Assembly: GCA_016205055.1 (NCBI GenBank)
Contig: JACQJK010000120.1
Coordinates: 1-5,427 of the forward strand
Direction of reading: 5' to 3'
DNA length: 5,427 bases
From: Candidatus Doudnabacteria bacterium
GTDB lineage: Bacteria > Patescibacteriota > Doudnabacteria > UBA920 > 2-01-FULL-50-11
This document shows positions 1 to 4,879 of this stretch, piece after piece. The notes below the pieces were generated by a model. That model ran no database searches. It was not told where the DNA came from and was given only the letters and a program-made list of their open reading frames with translations. The position numbers and the translations under genes were made by a program. Each line of letters starts with the position of its first letter. The first letter of the stretch is position 1.

Positions 1-238
1 TAACCGGCACGGGTTTGGCCGAACCGAAAATCACCGGAGATTGCAGCAAAATCAGCATTGCCGGCAATATGATCGAGCCAAACGGGTCAATATGCGGCAA
101 GGGATTTAAAGTCAGTCGGCCGGCCTCCCTGGCCGTGGGATCACCGAACTTTTCCGCCACCAATCCATGAGAAACCTCGTGCACGACTACGGAAAAAATC
201 AGGATAATTATGGAAATCAATGCGACTTCTAGGCCCAT
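1..238 (-). CDS. M50-family (site-2 type) membrane metalloprotease, 3' end outside window
   Basis: Reading the minus strand from the ATG at 238-236 gives 79 residues with no stop before the window edge, so only the N-terminal part is present. A hydrophobic segment (about residues 4-19) runs directly into HEVSH at residues 20-24, the HExxH zinc motif of intramembrane metalloproteases, here inside the first membrane segment as in the family. It is followed by NPLPHIDPFGS (45-55) and FGSAKPVPV (71-79), which match conserved stretches of the small YwhC-like M50 proteins usually annotated as site-2 protease. The family cleaves membrane proteins within the bilayer; the substrate here is unknown. 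The second zinc-ligand motif lies beyond the edge. No Shine-Dalgarno sequence precedes the ATG. The gene is divergent from rpmB and is probably not part of the sugar-phosphate operon. The family call is strong; the function is general only. Confidence 0.93.
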   Translation of the reverse strand, partial: MGLEVALISIIILIFSVVVHEVSHGLVAEKFGDPTAREAGRLTLNPLPHIDPFGSIILPAMLILLQSPVIFGSAKPVPV

Positions 239-256
239 AAAAAGACACAAATTACG

Positions 257-303
257 AATCAAGAATCAAGAATTAAGATGGCAAAATTAATAATTCTTAA
301 TTC
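257..303. repeat. AT-rich tandem 7-mer and inverted repeat in divergent spacer
   Basis: Three consecutive 7-mers, AATCAAG (257-263), AATCAAG (264-270) and AATTAAG (271-277), are followed by CTTAATTC (296-303), the reverse complement of GAATTAAG (270-277). The 18-bp gap between those arms is AT-rich. Low-complexity blocks of this kind are typical spacer material in Patescibacteria-like genomes. A role in transcription of the M50 gene is possible but not shown. Confidence 0.7.
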
Positions 304-329
304 ACCATTCGCAATCACGAATACCACCC

Positions 330-358
330 TTGACGCGGATGTCCATCCGCGCTAAACT
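330..358 (+). promoter_or_regulatory. Predicted sigma70-type promoter for rpmB with hairpin spacer
   Basis: TTGACG (330-335) and TAAACT (353-358) are separated by exactly 17 bp and resemble -35 (5/6) and -10 (4/6) boxes. A start about 7 nt downstream would give a leader of roughly 45 nt before the rpmB ATG at 409. The spacer contains GCGGATG-TC-CATCCGC (335-350), a 7-bp inverted repeat extendable by one C-G pair, overlapping the last base of the -35 box. Assignment is by eye only. Confidence 0.5.
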
Positions 359-408
359 GTCAAAGAACCAATCCAGACTTCTAAACTTAAAGTTCTAACT
401 TCAACAAT

Positions 409-591
409 ATGCGGGCATGTGAAATTTGCGGACGAGGATATAAACGCTCTTTCTCGCGCAGCCATTCCAATCAAGCGACCATCAGAAAACTGCAAATTAA
501 TTTGCAGTGGACAAAACTTGCCGGGCGACGAATTCGCGCTTGCAGCAAGTGTATCAAGACACAAGATAAACGTCTAGCCGTCGCGGCTTGA
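409..591 (+). CDS. rpmB: 50S ribosomal protein bL28
   Basis: A 60-residue basic protein. It opens with CEICGRG (residues 4-10) and continues with SHSNQATIRKLQINLQ (18-33), matching the conserved SHSN...R...NLQ core of bL28. It also has RRIRACSKC (40-48). Two CxxC pairs (C4/C7 and C45/C48) make the four-cysteine, zinc-binding form of the protein. bL28 is a component of the large ribosomal subunit that binds 23S rRNA near the exit-site region. The length is at the short end of the family, as expected for reduced genomes. The ATG at 409 places the first Cys pair at the usual distance from the N-terminus; there is no clear Shine-Dalgarno sequence (the preceding bases are TTCAACAAT). It is the only plus-strand gene here and has its own predicted promoter at 330-358 and a terminator at 597-627. 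Confident family assignment. Confidence 0.93.
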   Translation: MRACEICGRGYKRSFSRSHSNQATIRKLQINLQWTKLAGRRIRACSKCIKTQDKRLAVAA

Positions 592-596
592 AATGC

Positions 597-627
597 AAAA
601 ATCGTCCGCTTAGCGTGACGATTTTTT
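597..627. terminator. Bidirectional intrinsic terminator between rpmB and the CofE-like gene
   Basis: AAAAATCGTC (597-606) pairs perfectly with GACGATTTTT (617-626). An inner CGC-TTA-GCG (607-615) can add three pairs, with T616 bulged. On the plus strand the stem ends in a T run (622-627) just after rpmB; on the minus strand it also reads into a T run. The hairpin covers the final codons and TAA stop (612-610) of the CofE-like gene, so one structure serves two convergent transcripts. Confidence 0.85.
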
Positions 628-1359
628 ATTCTGCCAGGGCAAGCCGGAAAACAATGGAGAAAAAATATCGCGCCCGGGATCAACTTCAAACCGCTCGTCT
701 GGGTCTTTTGGTTGATAAAAACTGTTTAAAAACTCTATTTCGCTTACACCTTCGATAACCGCAATCGGCGTACGCTCTCCTCCTTCGCCCATGACCAAAA
801 CCGCCGCGGCAGCCAGAGCGTCAACCACATTGGCTACCCGCATCCTCATTATCCGGCCGGACAAGGCCTTTTTTCCACGATAAAACTTCAATGGGGAAAA
901 ACCAAAGTACCCTACGGAAAAACCGGTAGATCCGCGGCGCAAAGGAGTCGAACGGCTGTCGCAAATGATTACGCCGAGTTTAGCCAGGTGGTGTCTTTTT
1001 TTCAAAATCGAATAAATTTTTTTCGCGGTTCGCCCGGGGTCTTTGGGCCAAAGCACGTAAAGCCCGTCAAACTCATCAACACCCGCCGAGGGCAGCAAGG
1101 CGTGGTTTTTAATCGTCAAAAGCGCGCGCATTTTGGGGACCAGCTTCCTGGGCAAATATCTGTCTGCCTCTTTGATAATTAGTCCGTCGCGCGATTTCAC
1201 CGAGGATTTTTTGAAAACCCGATTTTCGCAAATACTCACGACTTTGGAACTGATCGCGACAATTGATCCTTCCTTCAGGGATCTTATTTGGGACAAAACG
1301 CCAAAAAGATCGTCGCCGGGCACTATCTGCCGTTTTACTTTTACCGCGACTACCCTCAT
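610..1359 (-). CDS. CofE-like protein (coenzyme F420-0:L-glutamate ligase family)
   Basis: 249 residues. The motif order matches the F420-0:gamma-glutamyl ligase (CofE, PF01996) fold: PGDDL (14-18), EGSIVAISSKVVSICENR (30-47, the conserved 'SKxVS' strand), NHALLPSAGVDEFD (85-98), CDSRSTPLRRGSTG (133-146, equivalent to the family's D-x-x-x-R-P-x-R-x-G-x-T), and VDALAAAAVLVMGEGGERTP (179-198). CofE adds glutamates to the lactyl side chain of F420-0 using GTP. In CPR genomes such proteins occur without a known F420 pathway and no other F420 gene is visible here, so the real substrate is unknown; peptide or amide ligation is only an inference. ATG lies 9 nt after the stop of the ROK gene, implying cotranscription, with a weak AGAG upstream. 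It is the last gene of the operon and its 3' end lies within the terminator hairpin. Confidence 0.82.
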   Translation of the reverse strand: MRVVAVKVKRQIVPGDDLFGVLSQIRSLKEGSIVAISSKVVSICENRVFKKSSVKSRDGLIIKEADRYLPRKLVPKMRALLTIKNHALLPSAGVDEFDGLYVLWPKDPGRTAKKIYSILKKRHHLAKLGVIICDSRSTPLRRGSTGFSVGYFGFSPLKFYRGKKALSGRIMRMRVANVVDALAAAAVLVMGEGGERTPIAVIEGVSEIEFLNSFYQPKDPDERFEVDPGRDIFSPLFSGLPWQNKKSSR

Positions 1360-1368
1360 GTACTCTAT

Positions 1369-2187
1369 TTAACCCATCCGGCTTAGAAACTCCAAACCTC
1401 CATACAGACCGCCGTAATCTCCTAATTGCGCCTTCAAAAACGGACAGGACTCTGCGTAATGTCTGGCATATGCGACTGCGATTCTTTTTACATTTGAAAG
1501 ATTGATTTTTTCCCCTGCGATAATCCCGCCCCCCACGACCAACACGCCGGGCGACCAAAACCGCAAAACGTTCACCAGACCGTATCCTAAATATCTTTCC
1601 ACGTCTTTCCAAACCGACTTCGACGCTATTTTTTCCGGGGCTTTCCCAAAACGCGCCCTAAGTTCAGCGCCCGCGATAAAGTGTTCGAGCGTCTGGGGCT
1701 TTTGATTTATTACCGAAATAATTTGGTGACCGATCCCAAATCCGGAAACATTTCGATCAATCTTACCGTCAACGATCCTGACCCCGTTCACACCCGTGCT
1801 CACGGTCACATAGGCGACAACAGCATACCTTCTTCCCGCTCCCCGCCGGGCCTCGCCCAAACCCGCCAAGGCAGTATCGTTTTCCAAAAACACCGGCGCG
1901 CGAAAGACCTTTCGCAGAGCGTCGCCTAAATATTTACCGTGCCATCGGGGTAAATGCCCGGTATTGACGATTCGATTTTTTTTCGCATCCAAGGTTCCGG
2001 CTACCCCACAAGCGACGGCTCGCAAACTTCCTTTGTTTTGCATCTTATGCAGGCGCTTGCGCAGCATTGACATCTGGCCGGAAAAATCGGCTTGGGTGGA
2101 AAAAACTTCCACTTGTCCTAAATTCCGCAAGTTTCGGCAAAAGGCGATTCTGCTTTTAGACGCTCCAACATCTATTACTGCAAACAT
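1369..2187 (-). CDS. ROK-family sugar kinase-like protein lacking the usual zinc motif
   Basis: 272 residues, slightly shorter than typical ROK kinases (about 290-320). N-terminal DVGASKSRIA (6-15) is the phosphate-binding DxGxTK-type loop. GVAGTLD (61-67) follows. ENDTALAGLGEA (102-112) is the signature ENDxNxAALGE region, with D104 as the expected catalytic base. VSTGVNGVRIVDGKI (129-143) is the second phosphate loop, and LVVGGGII (216-223) the adenosine loop. Normal ROK proteins carry GHxxx...CxCGxxGCxE; here GH is present (153-154) but the sequence runs on to LEHFIAG with no Cys cluster, so zinc is probably not bound. Likely reaction: ATP-dependent phosphorylation of glucose, fructose or an amino sugar; the substrate cannot be told. 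No DNA-binding domain, so not a ROK repressor. It lies 10 nt downstream of the Smr gene, without a clear ribosome-binding site. N-acetylglucosamine kinase-like or inactive roles remain possible. Confidence 0.85.
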   Translation of the reverse strand: MFAVIDVGASKSRIAFCRNLRNLGQVEVFSTQADFSGQMSMLRKRLHKMQNKGSLRAVACGVAGTLDAKKNRIVNTGHLPRWHGKYLGDALRKVFRAPVFLENDTALAGLGEARRGAGRRYAVVAYVTVSTGVNGVRIVDGKIDRNVSGFGIGHQIISVINQKPQTLEHFIAGAELRARFGKAPEKIASKSVWKDVERYLGYGLVNVLRFWSPGVLVVGGGIIAGEKINLSNVKRIAVAYARHYAESCPFLKAQLGDYGGLYGGLEFLSRMG

Positions 2188-2197
2188 TACTTAAGTT

Positions 2198-2524
2198 TTA
2201 ATGTTCGGATACGTTTTCTTGTAAAACTACATAAATCACAGCGCCTTGTTCCTCCGGCCGCGTTGACGAGCGAAACGCTTCGACTAGCGGGTGACCGGCC
2301 AATAAATCAAGCGTTGATTGCCGCAACTTGCCCGTGCCCTTGCCGTGCATTATCCGGCAAAATCTTTGCCCGGCGGTGAATTGCCCGTATAAGTATTGAT
2401 CTATACGGACTCCGGCTGCTTCAACATCCAAACCGTGCAGATCGAGGGTATTCTTATACCTTTTTGCTTCTGCCGCCTGCAAAAGTAATTCCTTGGGATT
2501 CGGAGAACCCTCGTCTTCACCCAC
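2198..2524 (-). CDS. Standalone Smr-domain protein
   Basis: 108 residues consisting of little more than one Smr domain (the small MutS-related domain). LDLHG is at residues 27-31 and HGKGTGKLR at 60-68, the two signature motifs, followed by a helix and LAGHPLVEAFR (75-85) leading to the final strand. No MutS ATPase or other domain is attached. Smr domains are nucleases; in SmrB and relatives they cut mRNA between collided ribosomes, whereas others nick DNA. Which applies here is unknown, though the DxH-type motif (D28, H30) needed for RNA cleavage in some members is present. The start must be the GTG at 2524-2522: there is an in-frame stop at 2539-2537 and no earlier ATG. It begins 4 nt after the isomerase stop, suggesting translational coupling, since no Shine-Dalgarno sequence is visible. 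Confidence 0.88.
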   Translation of the reverse strand: MGEDEGSPNPKELLLQAAEAKRYKNTLDLHGLDVEAAGVRIDQYLYGQFTAGQRFCRIMHGKGTGKLRQSTLDLLAGHPLVEAFRSSTRPEEQGAVIYVVLQENVSEH

Positions 2525-2528
2525 AAAT

Positions 2529-3566
2529 TTATTTGATTAATTTCTTCAATTCCTCCACCACCGGTACTTGTTCGGATTCCAGGCCGTATATCTCGGCCGT
2601 ATGGAAAGCCGTCCAGTCGGCAACAAGCAAGGAAGAAAAAATCCTTTGCATCTGATTTTCGCCGGCAAGTTCGATACTTTCCACCGGCAGCCCCCGCTCG
2701 CGGTAGATTTGCGCGGTAACTTCCATCCTTTTAATAATGCGGGGATGGTCTTGGGAATCTTGGAGGAAAATAAAATGGAAGTCCTCCCACGGTGGCCGAC
2801 TTGAGTCTTTGACCGCGTTAGAAGTCCGCTCCGCCGTTGGCGACACGGCAGTCGCCTCTGACGACTTACTTCTAACGGGGTGAACATCGAAACCGTTGAT
2901 CTCGTTATGATTTAACTCGGGGAGAATATTGTAAAATGCCGGGATTTTGCCCGTTTCATTAAATTTAATTTTCCAGTTGTATGCAACGGATAAATTTCTG
3001 TCCGAGGAATAAATCACCGGCACTTTGCCGCGCAACTTCTCGGCCAAATCTTTGCCTTGCGGTTCAAGCTCTAAGGGTTTCAGAATTTGCGCCAGCTCCT
3101 TAGTTTGCTTGAACAATTCGTTTTCTTTTGTGACTTTCAAAAGCGCGCGCAACATAAATCCCAAAGCCGAACGCGGCTGAATGCCCGTGTCAGGCAGTTG
3201 CACATATGGAATTTGTCGGGCTTTGGCCAGCTCCAATAATTTCCCGCCGATTGCCACTGCCACAACTGGCAGGTTCCTTTGGATCGCGGTTTCCAAAGCG
3301 TCGATTGCTTCTTCAGTGTTGCCGGAATAGGAAATCGCCACCACAAGTGTTTTTTTCCAATCTTTTTCCGGCAGTTCCGGCAGACCGTAATTGCGCCAAA
3401 TGATGACGGGAAGAACGGGTTTCAAAGTTTTCAAAAGCAGCCCGGGAAGCGGCGAACCGCCCATCCCGGCCACCACGAATCTTTTGAATTTTTTCACCTT
3501 CCCGCCTTCGAGCTTCGGTTGATACCGAAACTGCTTAGGGAAATTGAGTATTGCGTCACGCATCAT
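2529..3566 (-). CDS. Bifunctional phosphoglucose/phosphomannose isomerase with in-frame insert
   Basis: 345 residues, two SIS domains. SIS-1 shows FVVAGMGGSPLPG (30-42) and VVAISYSGNTEEA (75-87), the sugar-phosphate binding Ser/Thr loop. SIS-2 carries FNETGKIPAF (202-211) and ELNHNEINGF (217-226), matching the PGI/PMI family in which the Glu and His of these motifs are catalytic (here E204 and H220). The C-terminal GENQMQRIFSSLLVADW region (302-318) is also typical. The enzyme interconverts glucose-6-P, mannose-6-P and fructose-6-P in the cytosol. Residues about 229-258, rich in Ser, Thr, Ala and Arg, have no counterpart I can recall in the family and coincide with a palindromic DNA element (2816-2877) inserted before the strand FHFIFLQD. 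The reading frame and catalytic motifs are intact, so the enzyme is probably active. Two consecutive Met codons start the gene; ATG at 3566 is chosen because an in-frame stop lies just upstream. It lies 75 nt after tal, with a possible promoter. Confidence 0.9.
   Translation of the reverse strand: MMRDAILNFPKQFRYQPKLEGGKVKKFKRFVVAGMGGSPLPGLLLKTLKPVLPVIIWRNYGLPELPEKDWKKTLVVAISYSGNTEEAIDALETAIQRNLPVVAVAIGGKLLELAKARQIPYVQLPDTGIQPRSALGFMLRALLKVTKENELFKQTKELAQILKPLELEPQGKDLAEKLRGKVPVIYSSDRNLSVAYNWKIKFNETGKIPAFYNILPELNHNEINGFDVHPVRSKSSEATAVSPTAERTSNAVKDSSRPPWEDFHFIFLQDSQDHPRIIKRMEVTAQIYRERGLPVESIELAGENQMQRIFSSLLVADWTAFHTAEIYGLESEQVPVVEELKKLIK
2816..2877. repeat. Palindromic element inside the isomerase gene
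   Basis: CGTTAGAAGT (2816-2825) and ACTTCTAACG (2868-2877) form perfect 10-bp terminal inverted arms. Inside are two further overlapping dyads: CGCC-GTT-GGCG (2832-2842) and GGCGAC-ACGGCA-GTCGCC (2839-2856). The element encodes about residues 230-251 of the isomerase, in a segment that interrupts the conserved domain, so it looks like a mobile or spreading palindrome accepted in frame. The 62 bp between arm ends is not a multiple of three, so the true inserted segment must be somewhat longer, probably extending towards the CCACGGTGG dyad near 2787-2795. Confidence 0.75.
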
Positions 3567-3578
3567 ATGTTTTATCTC

Positions 3579-3607
3579 ATTCTATCACTCCACCAATTTC
3601 GCCACAA
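3579..3607 (-). promoter_or_regulatory. Possible promoter upstream of the isomerase gene
   Basis: On the minus strand, TTGTGG (3607-3602) and TAGAAT (3584-3579) are 17 bp apart. The -10 matches the consensus at 5 of 6 positions, the -35 only at 3. It would start a transcript with a leader of only a few nucleotides ahead of the ATG at 3566. It lies in the 75-nt tal-isomerase gap, the largest gap within the operon, so could be an internal promoter. Weak, by-eye call. Confidence 0.35.
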
Positions 3608-3641
3608 ACTTAAACGCGAGATTAAAACCCTTCTCAAACCA

Positions 3642-4715
3642 TTATTGTATTAACGAATTCCAGTCGGCCGAAAATTTCTCAATCCCAGCGTCTGTAAGTG
3701 GGTGCTTAAGATCAAAAGACTCCCAGGGTTTATTCAAATCCAGTTGCATATATGGAATTGGTTTTAACATCCCCTCCTTCATTTCCTCCCCCCTCGCGGG
3801 GGAGGAAAGGTGGGGGGAAAATTGGGATTTGGGATTTTGAGCTGAAGCCCATTCCTTCAACACCTTAAACGGCATGGTAATAATATCCGATCCCAACCGC
3901 AATGCTTCCAAAATATGCTCCGCGCTCCTCACGCTTGCGGTCAAAACCTCGACGTGACTTTTATGAACTACCCCCTCCCTAACCCTCCCCACAAGGGGGA
4001 GGGAAATCTCTTTTTCCCCTGCGCCTTCAATTCCCCTCCTGCCCGACCTGTCCGCCGAAGTCTTGACGGAGGTGGAGGAGGGGTTAGGGGAGGTGGGAGA
4101 GGGGGTAGAATACATTCGAATAATGTTCTTTACCAAATCCATGCCGTTTTCCCCGCGATCATCAAGCCGGCCTATGAAGGGCGAGACAAACACTTGCCCT
4201 TTTTTCGCTCCCCGCGTAGCCGCGTGCACGGCCGCGGCCTGCTCCTGCGAAAAACACAAAGTCATATTTACTCTCATTCCCTCTTTGACTGCCTGCTCCG
4301 CCGCTTTCAATCCCTCCTCGCTGGTCGGAAACTTGATGTGAGCCCCGCCTCCCCCCTCGCCCCCTTTGGGGGAGAGGGAAAAAGGGCGAGGGGGAATCCA
4401 TGCGTAGAACTCACGCGCTTGCTTTAGCATTGCATCTGCAGTAGTCAACTCATCAGCATACACCTCGATCGACACCGATCCCTCTGGAATCAGTCCTGAA
4501 ATTTCCTGCACTGTCTGGCGGTAAAAATCCAGAATTTCCCGTTCAGAAAATTTCTCCCCGCGCGCAAGTCTTGCCGCCGCATCAGGATTTTTGGCAATGA
4601 GCGTTGGATTGGTCGTCTGCCCATCAAGAAAACCGAGGAGCTTGATCGCTTCCTTGGTTTCTTCCGGATCACCAGAGTCGAGGAAAACTTTAGTTTTGAG
4701 GTTTGCTGGTTTCAT
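3642..4715 (-). CDS. tal: Transaldolase (fructose-6-phosphate aldolase/TalC-like) with three in-frame inserts
   Basis: 357 residues; relatives of this type are about 215-270. The conserved core is complete: KVFLDSGDPEETKE (9-22), GQTTNPTLIAK (32-42), HIKFPTSEEGLKA (126-138, K128 being the expected Schiff-base lysine), VNMTLCFSQEQA (149-160), FVSPFIGRLDDRG (176-188), EVLTASVRSAEHILEA (256-271), DIITMPFKVLKEWA (277-290) and HPLTDAGIEKFSADW (338-352). Three Pro/Ser/Gly/Arg-rich stretches split this core (about 109-125, 203-250 and 292-316); each coincides with GC-rich palindromic DNA and keeps the frame. Removing them leaves about 266 residues, the expected size. In a TIM barrel the first two lie in helix-to-strand loops, away from the catalytic face. 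The reaction transfers a dihydroxyacetone unit between fructose-6-P and erythrose-4-P in the non-oxidative pentose phosphate pathway. No Shine-Dalgarno sequence; a poor promoter-like pair (TTGGCG, AATAAT, 15 bp apart) lies at 4746-4720. Confidence 0.92.
   Translation of the reverse strand: MKPANLKTKVFLDSGDPEETKEAIKLLGFLDGQTTNPTLIAKNPDAAARLARGEKFSEREILDFYRQTVQEISGLIPEGSVSIEVYADELTTADAMLKQAREFYAWIPPRPFSLSPKGGEGGGGAHIKFPTSEEGLKAAEQAVKEGMRVNMTLCFSQEQAAAVHAATRGAKKGQVFVSPFIGRLDDRGENGMDLVKNIIRMYSTPSPTSPNPSSTSVKTSADRSGRRGIEGAGEKEISLPLVGRVREGVVHKSHVEVLTASVRSAEHILEALRLGSDIITMPFKVLKEWASAQNPKSQFSPHLSSPARGEEMKEGMLKPIPYMQLDLNKPWESFDLKHPLTDAGIEKFSADWNSLIQ
3771..3837. repeat. Transaldolase insert 3: GC palindrome plus 7-mer tandem
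   Basis: TTTCCTCCCCC (3782-3792) and GGGGGAGGAAA (3798-3808) are perfect 11-bp arms around a CTCGC loop. Next to it are two tandem copies of GGGATTT (3824-3830, 3831-3837). Together they encode a Pro/Ser/Glu/Gly-rich stretch of about 25 residues in tal, between VLKEWA and KPIPYMQLDL. Two unlike repeat types sit side by side, as if inserted in two steps. Confidence 0.75.
3968..4108. repeat. Transaldolase insert 2: 141-bp composite palindromic element
   Basis: The ends are perfect 10-bp inverted arms, CTACCCCCTC (3968-3977) and GAGGGGGTAG (4099-4108). The whole is 141 bp, exactly 47 codons. It contains nested hairpins: CCCTCCCC-ACAA(G)-GGGGAGGG (3983-4003) and CCCCTCCT/AGGAGGGG (4033-4040, 4076-4083). 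The inner loop of the second carries a CCGCCGAAG...CTTGACGG core (4052-4070) that recurs in the spacer and the toxin gene. It looks like one palindrome inserted into another. It encodes tal residues about 203-250, between the helix LVKNIIRMY and the strand HVEVLTAS. Confidence 0.82.
4352..4394. repeat. Transaldolase insert 1: nested GC palindrome
   Basis: CCCCCTCGCCC (4352-4362) and GGGCGAGGGGG (4384-4394) are perfect 11-bp arms. A second overlapping hairpin, CCCCC-TTT-GGGGG (4360-4372), lies inside. The element encodes roughly tal residues 108-122 (Pro, Ser and then a Gly-rich run), directly before the strand that holds the catalytic lysine. Confidence 0.78.
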
Positions 4716-4752
4716 TACAATTATTGGTAAATCGAATGATCGCCAACATCAA

Positions 4753-4866
4753 ATGGAGCTCCATGGCTAAAGCCATGGTACCCTCCATACCCGCCTTCGC
4801 CAGAAGCTACGGCGGGTTTATCCGCCTCGAATGTCACGCGGAATCCGCCGAAGCTTGATGACGGGC
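4753..4866. repeat. Cluster of palindromic elements in the toxin-tal spacer
   Basis: Most of the 164-bp gap is palindromes. (a) ATGGAG (4753-4758) and CTCCAT (4783-4788) enclose the perfect CCATGGCT-AA-AGCCATGG (4761-4778). (b) CCCGCC (4790-4795) pairs with GGCGGG (4811-4816). (c) TCCGC (4821-4825) pairs with GCGGA (4838-4842). (d) A CCGCCGAAG-CTTGA...CGG core (4845-4864) follows, like that inside tal insert 2. The hairpins lie upstream of tal and could act as attenuators or merely as accumulated repeats; none has a clear T-run for a terminator. Confidence 0.8.
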
Positions 4867-4879
4867 AATCCACCGGGCC

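Noticed and set aside
384..394. AACTT-A-AAGTT dyad in the rpmB leader as a regulatory hairpin
   Set aside because: Five-bp arms with a one-base centre cannot form a stable hairpin and may be chance in AT-rich DNA.
1109..1612. 167-codon minus-strand open frame overlapping the ROK and CofE-like genes
   Set aside because: It is a frame-shifted shadow across two genes with clear family motifs; its Arg-rich composition is typical of an out-of-frame reading.
2546..2887. 113-codon minus-strand open frame inside the isomerase gene
   Set aside because: Alternate frame of the isomerase with no family resemblance; the conserved SIS sequence is in the other frame.
3279..3840. Overlapping plus-strand open frames across the isomerase-tal junction
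   Set aside because: Antisense to conserved coding sequence; the SPLAGEERWGE-like peptide is only the other strand of the palindromic insert.
3968..4108. Insertion sequence or intein in transaldolase
   Set aside because: Only 141 bp with no transposase, and the encoded stretch has no intein splice motifs; a short non-autonomous palindrome fits better.
3915..4427. 170-codon plus-strand open frame opposite tal
   Set aside because: It runs antisense through a well-supported transaldolase, contains no recognisable motif, and its length is explained by the GC-rich inserts that are low in stop codons.
4753..4816. Rho-independent terminator after the toxin gene
   Set aside because: The stems are strong but none is followed by a T-run on the minus strand.
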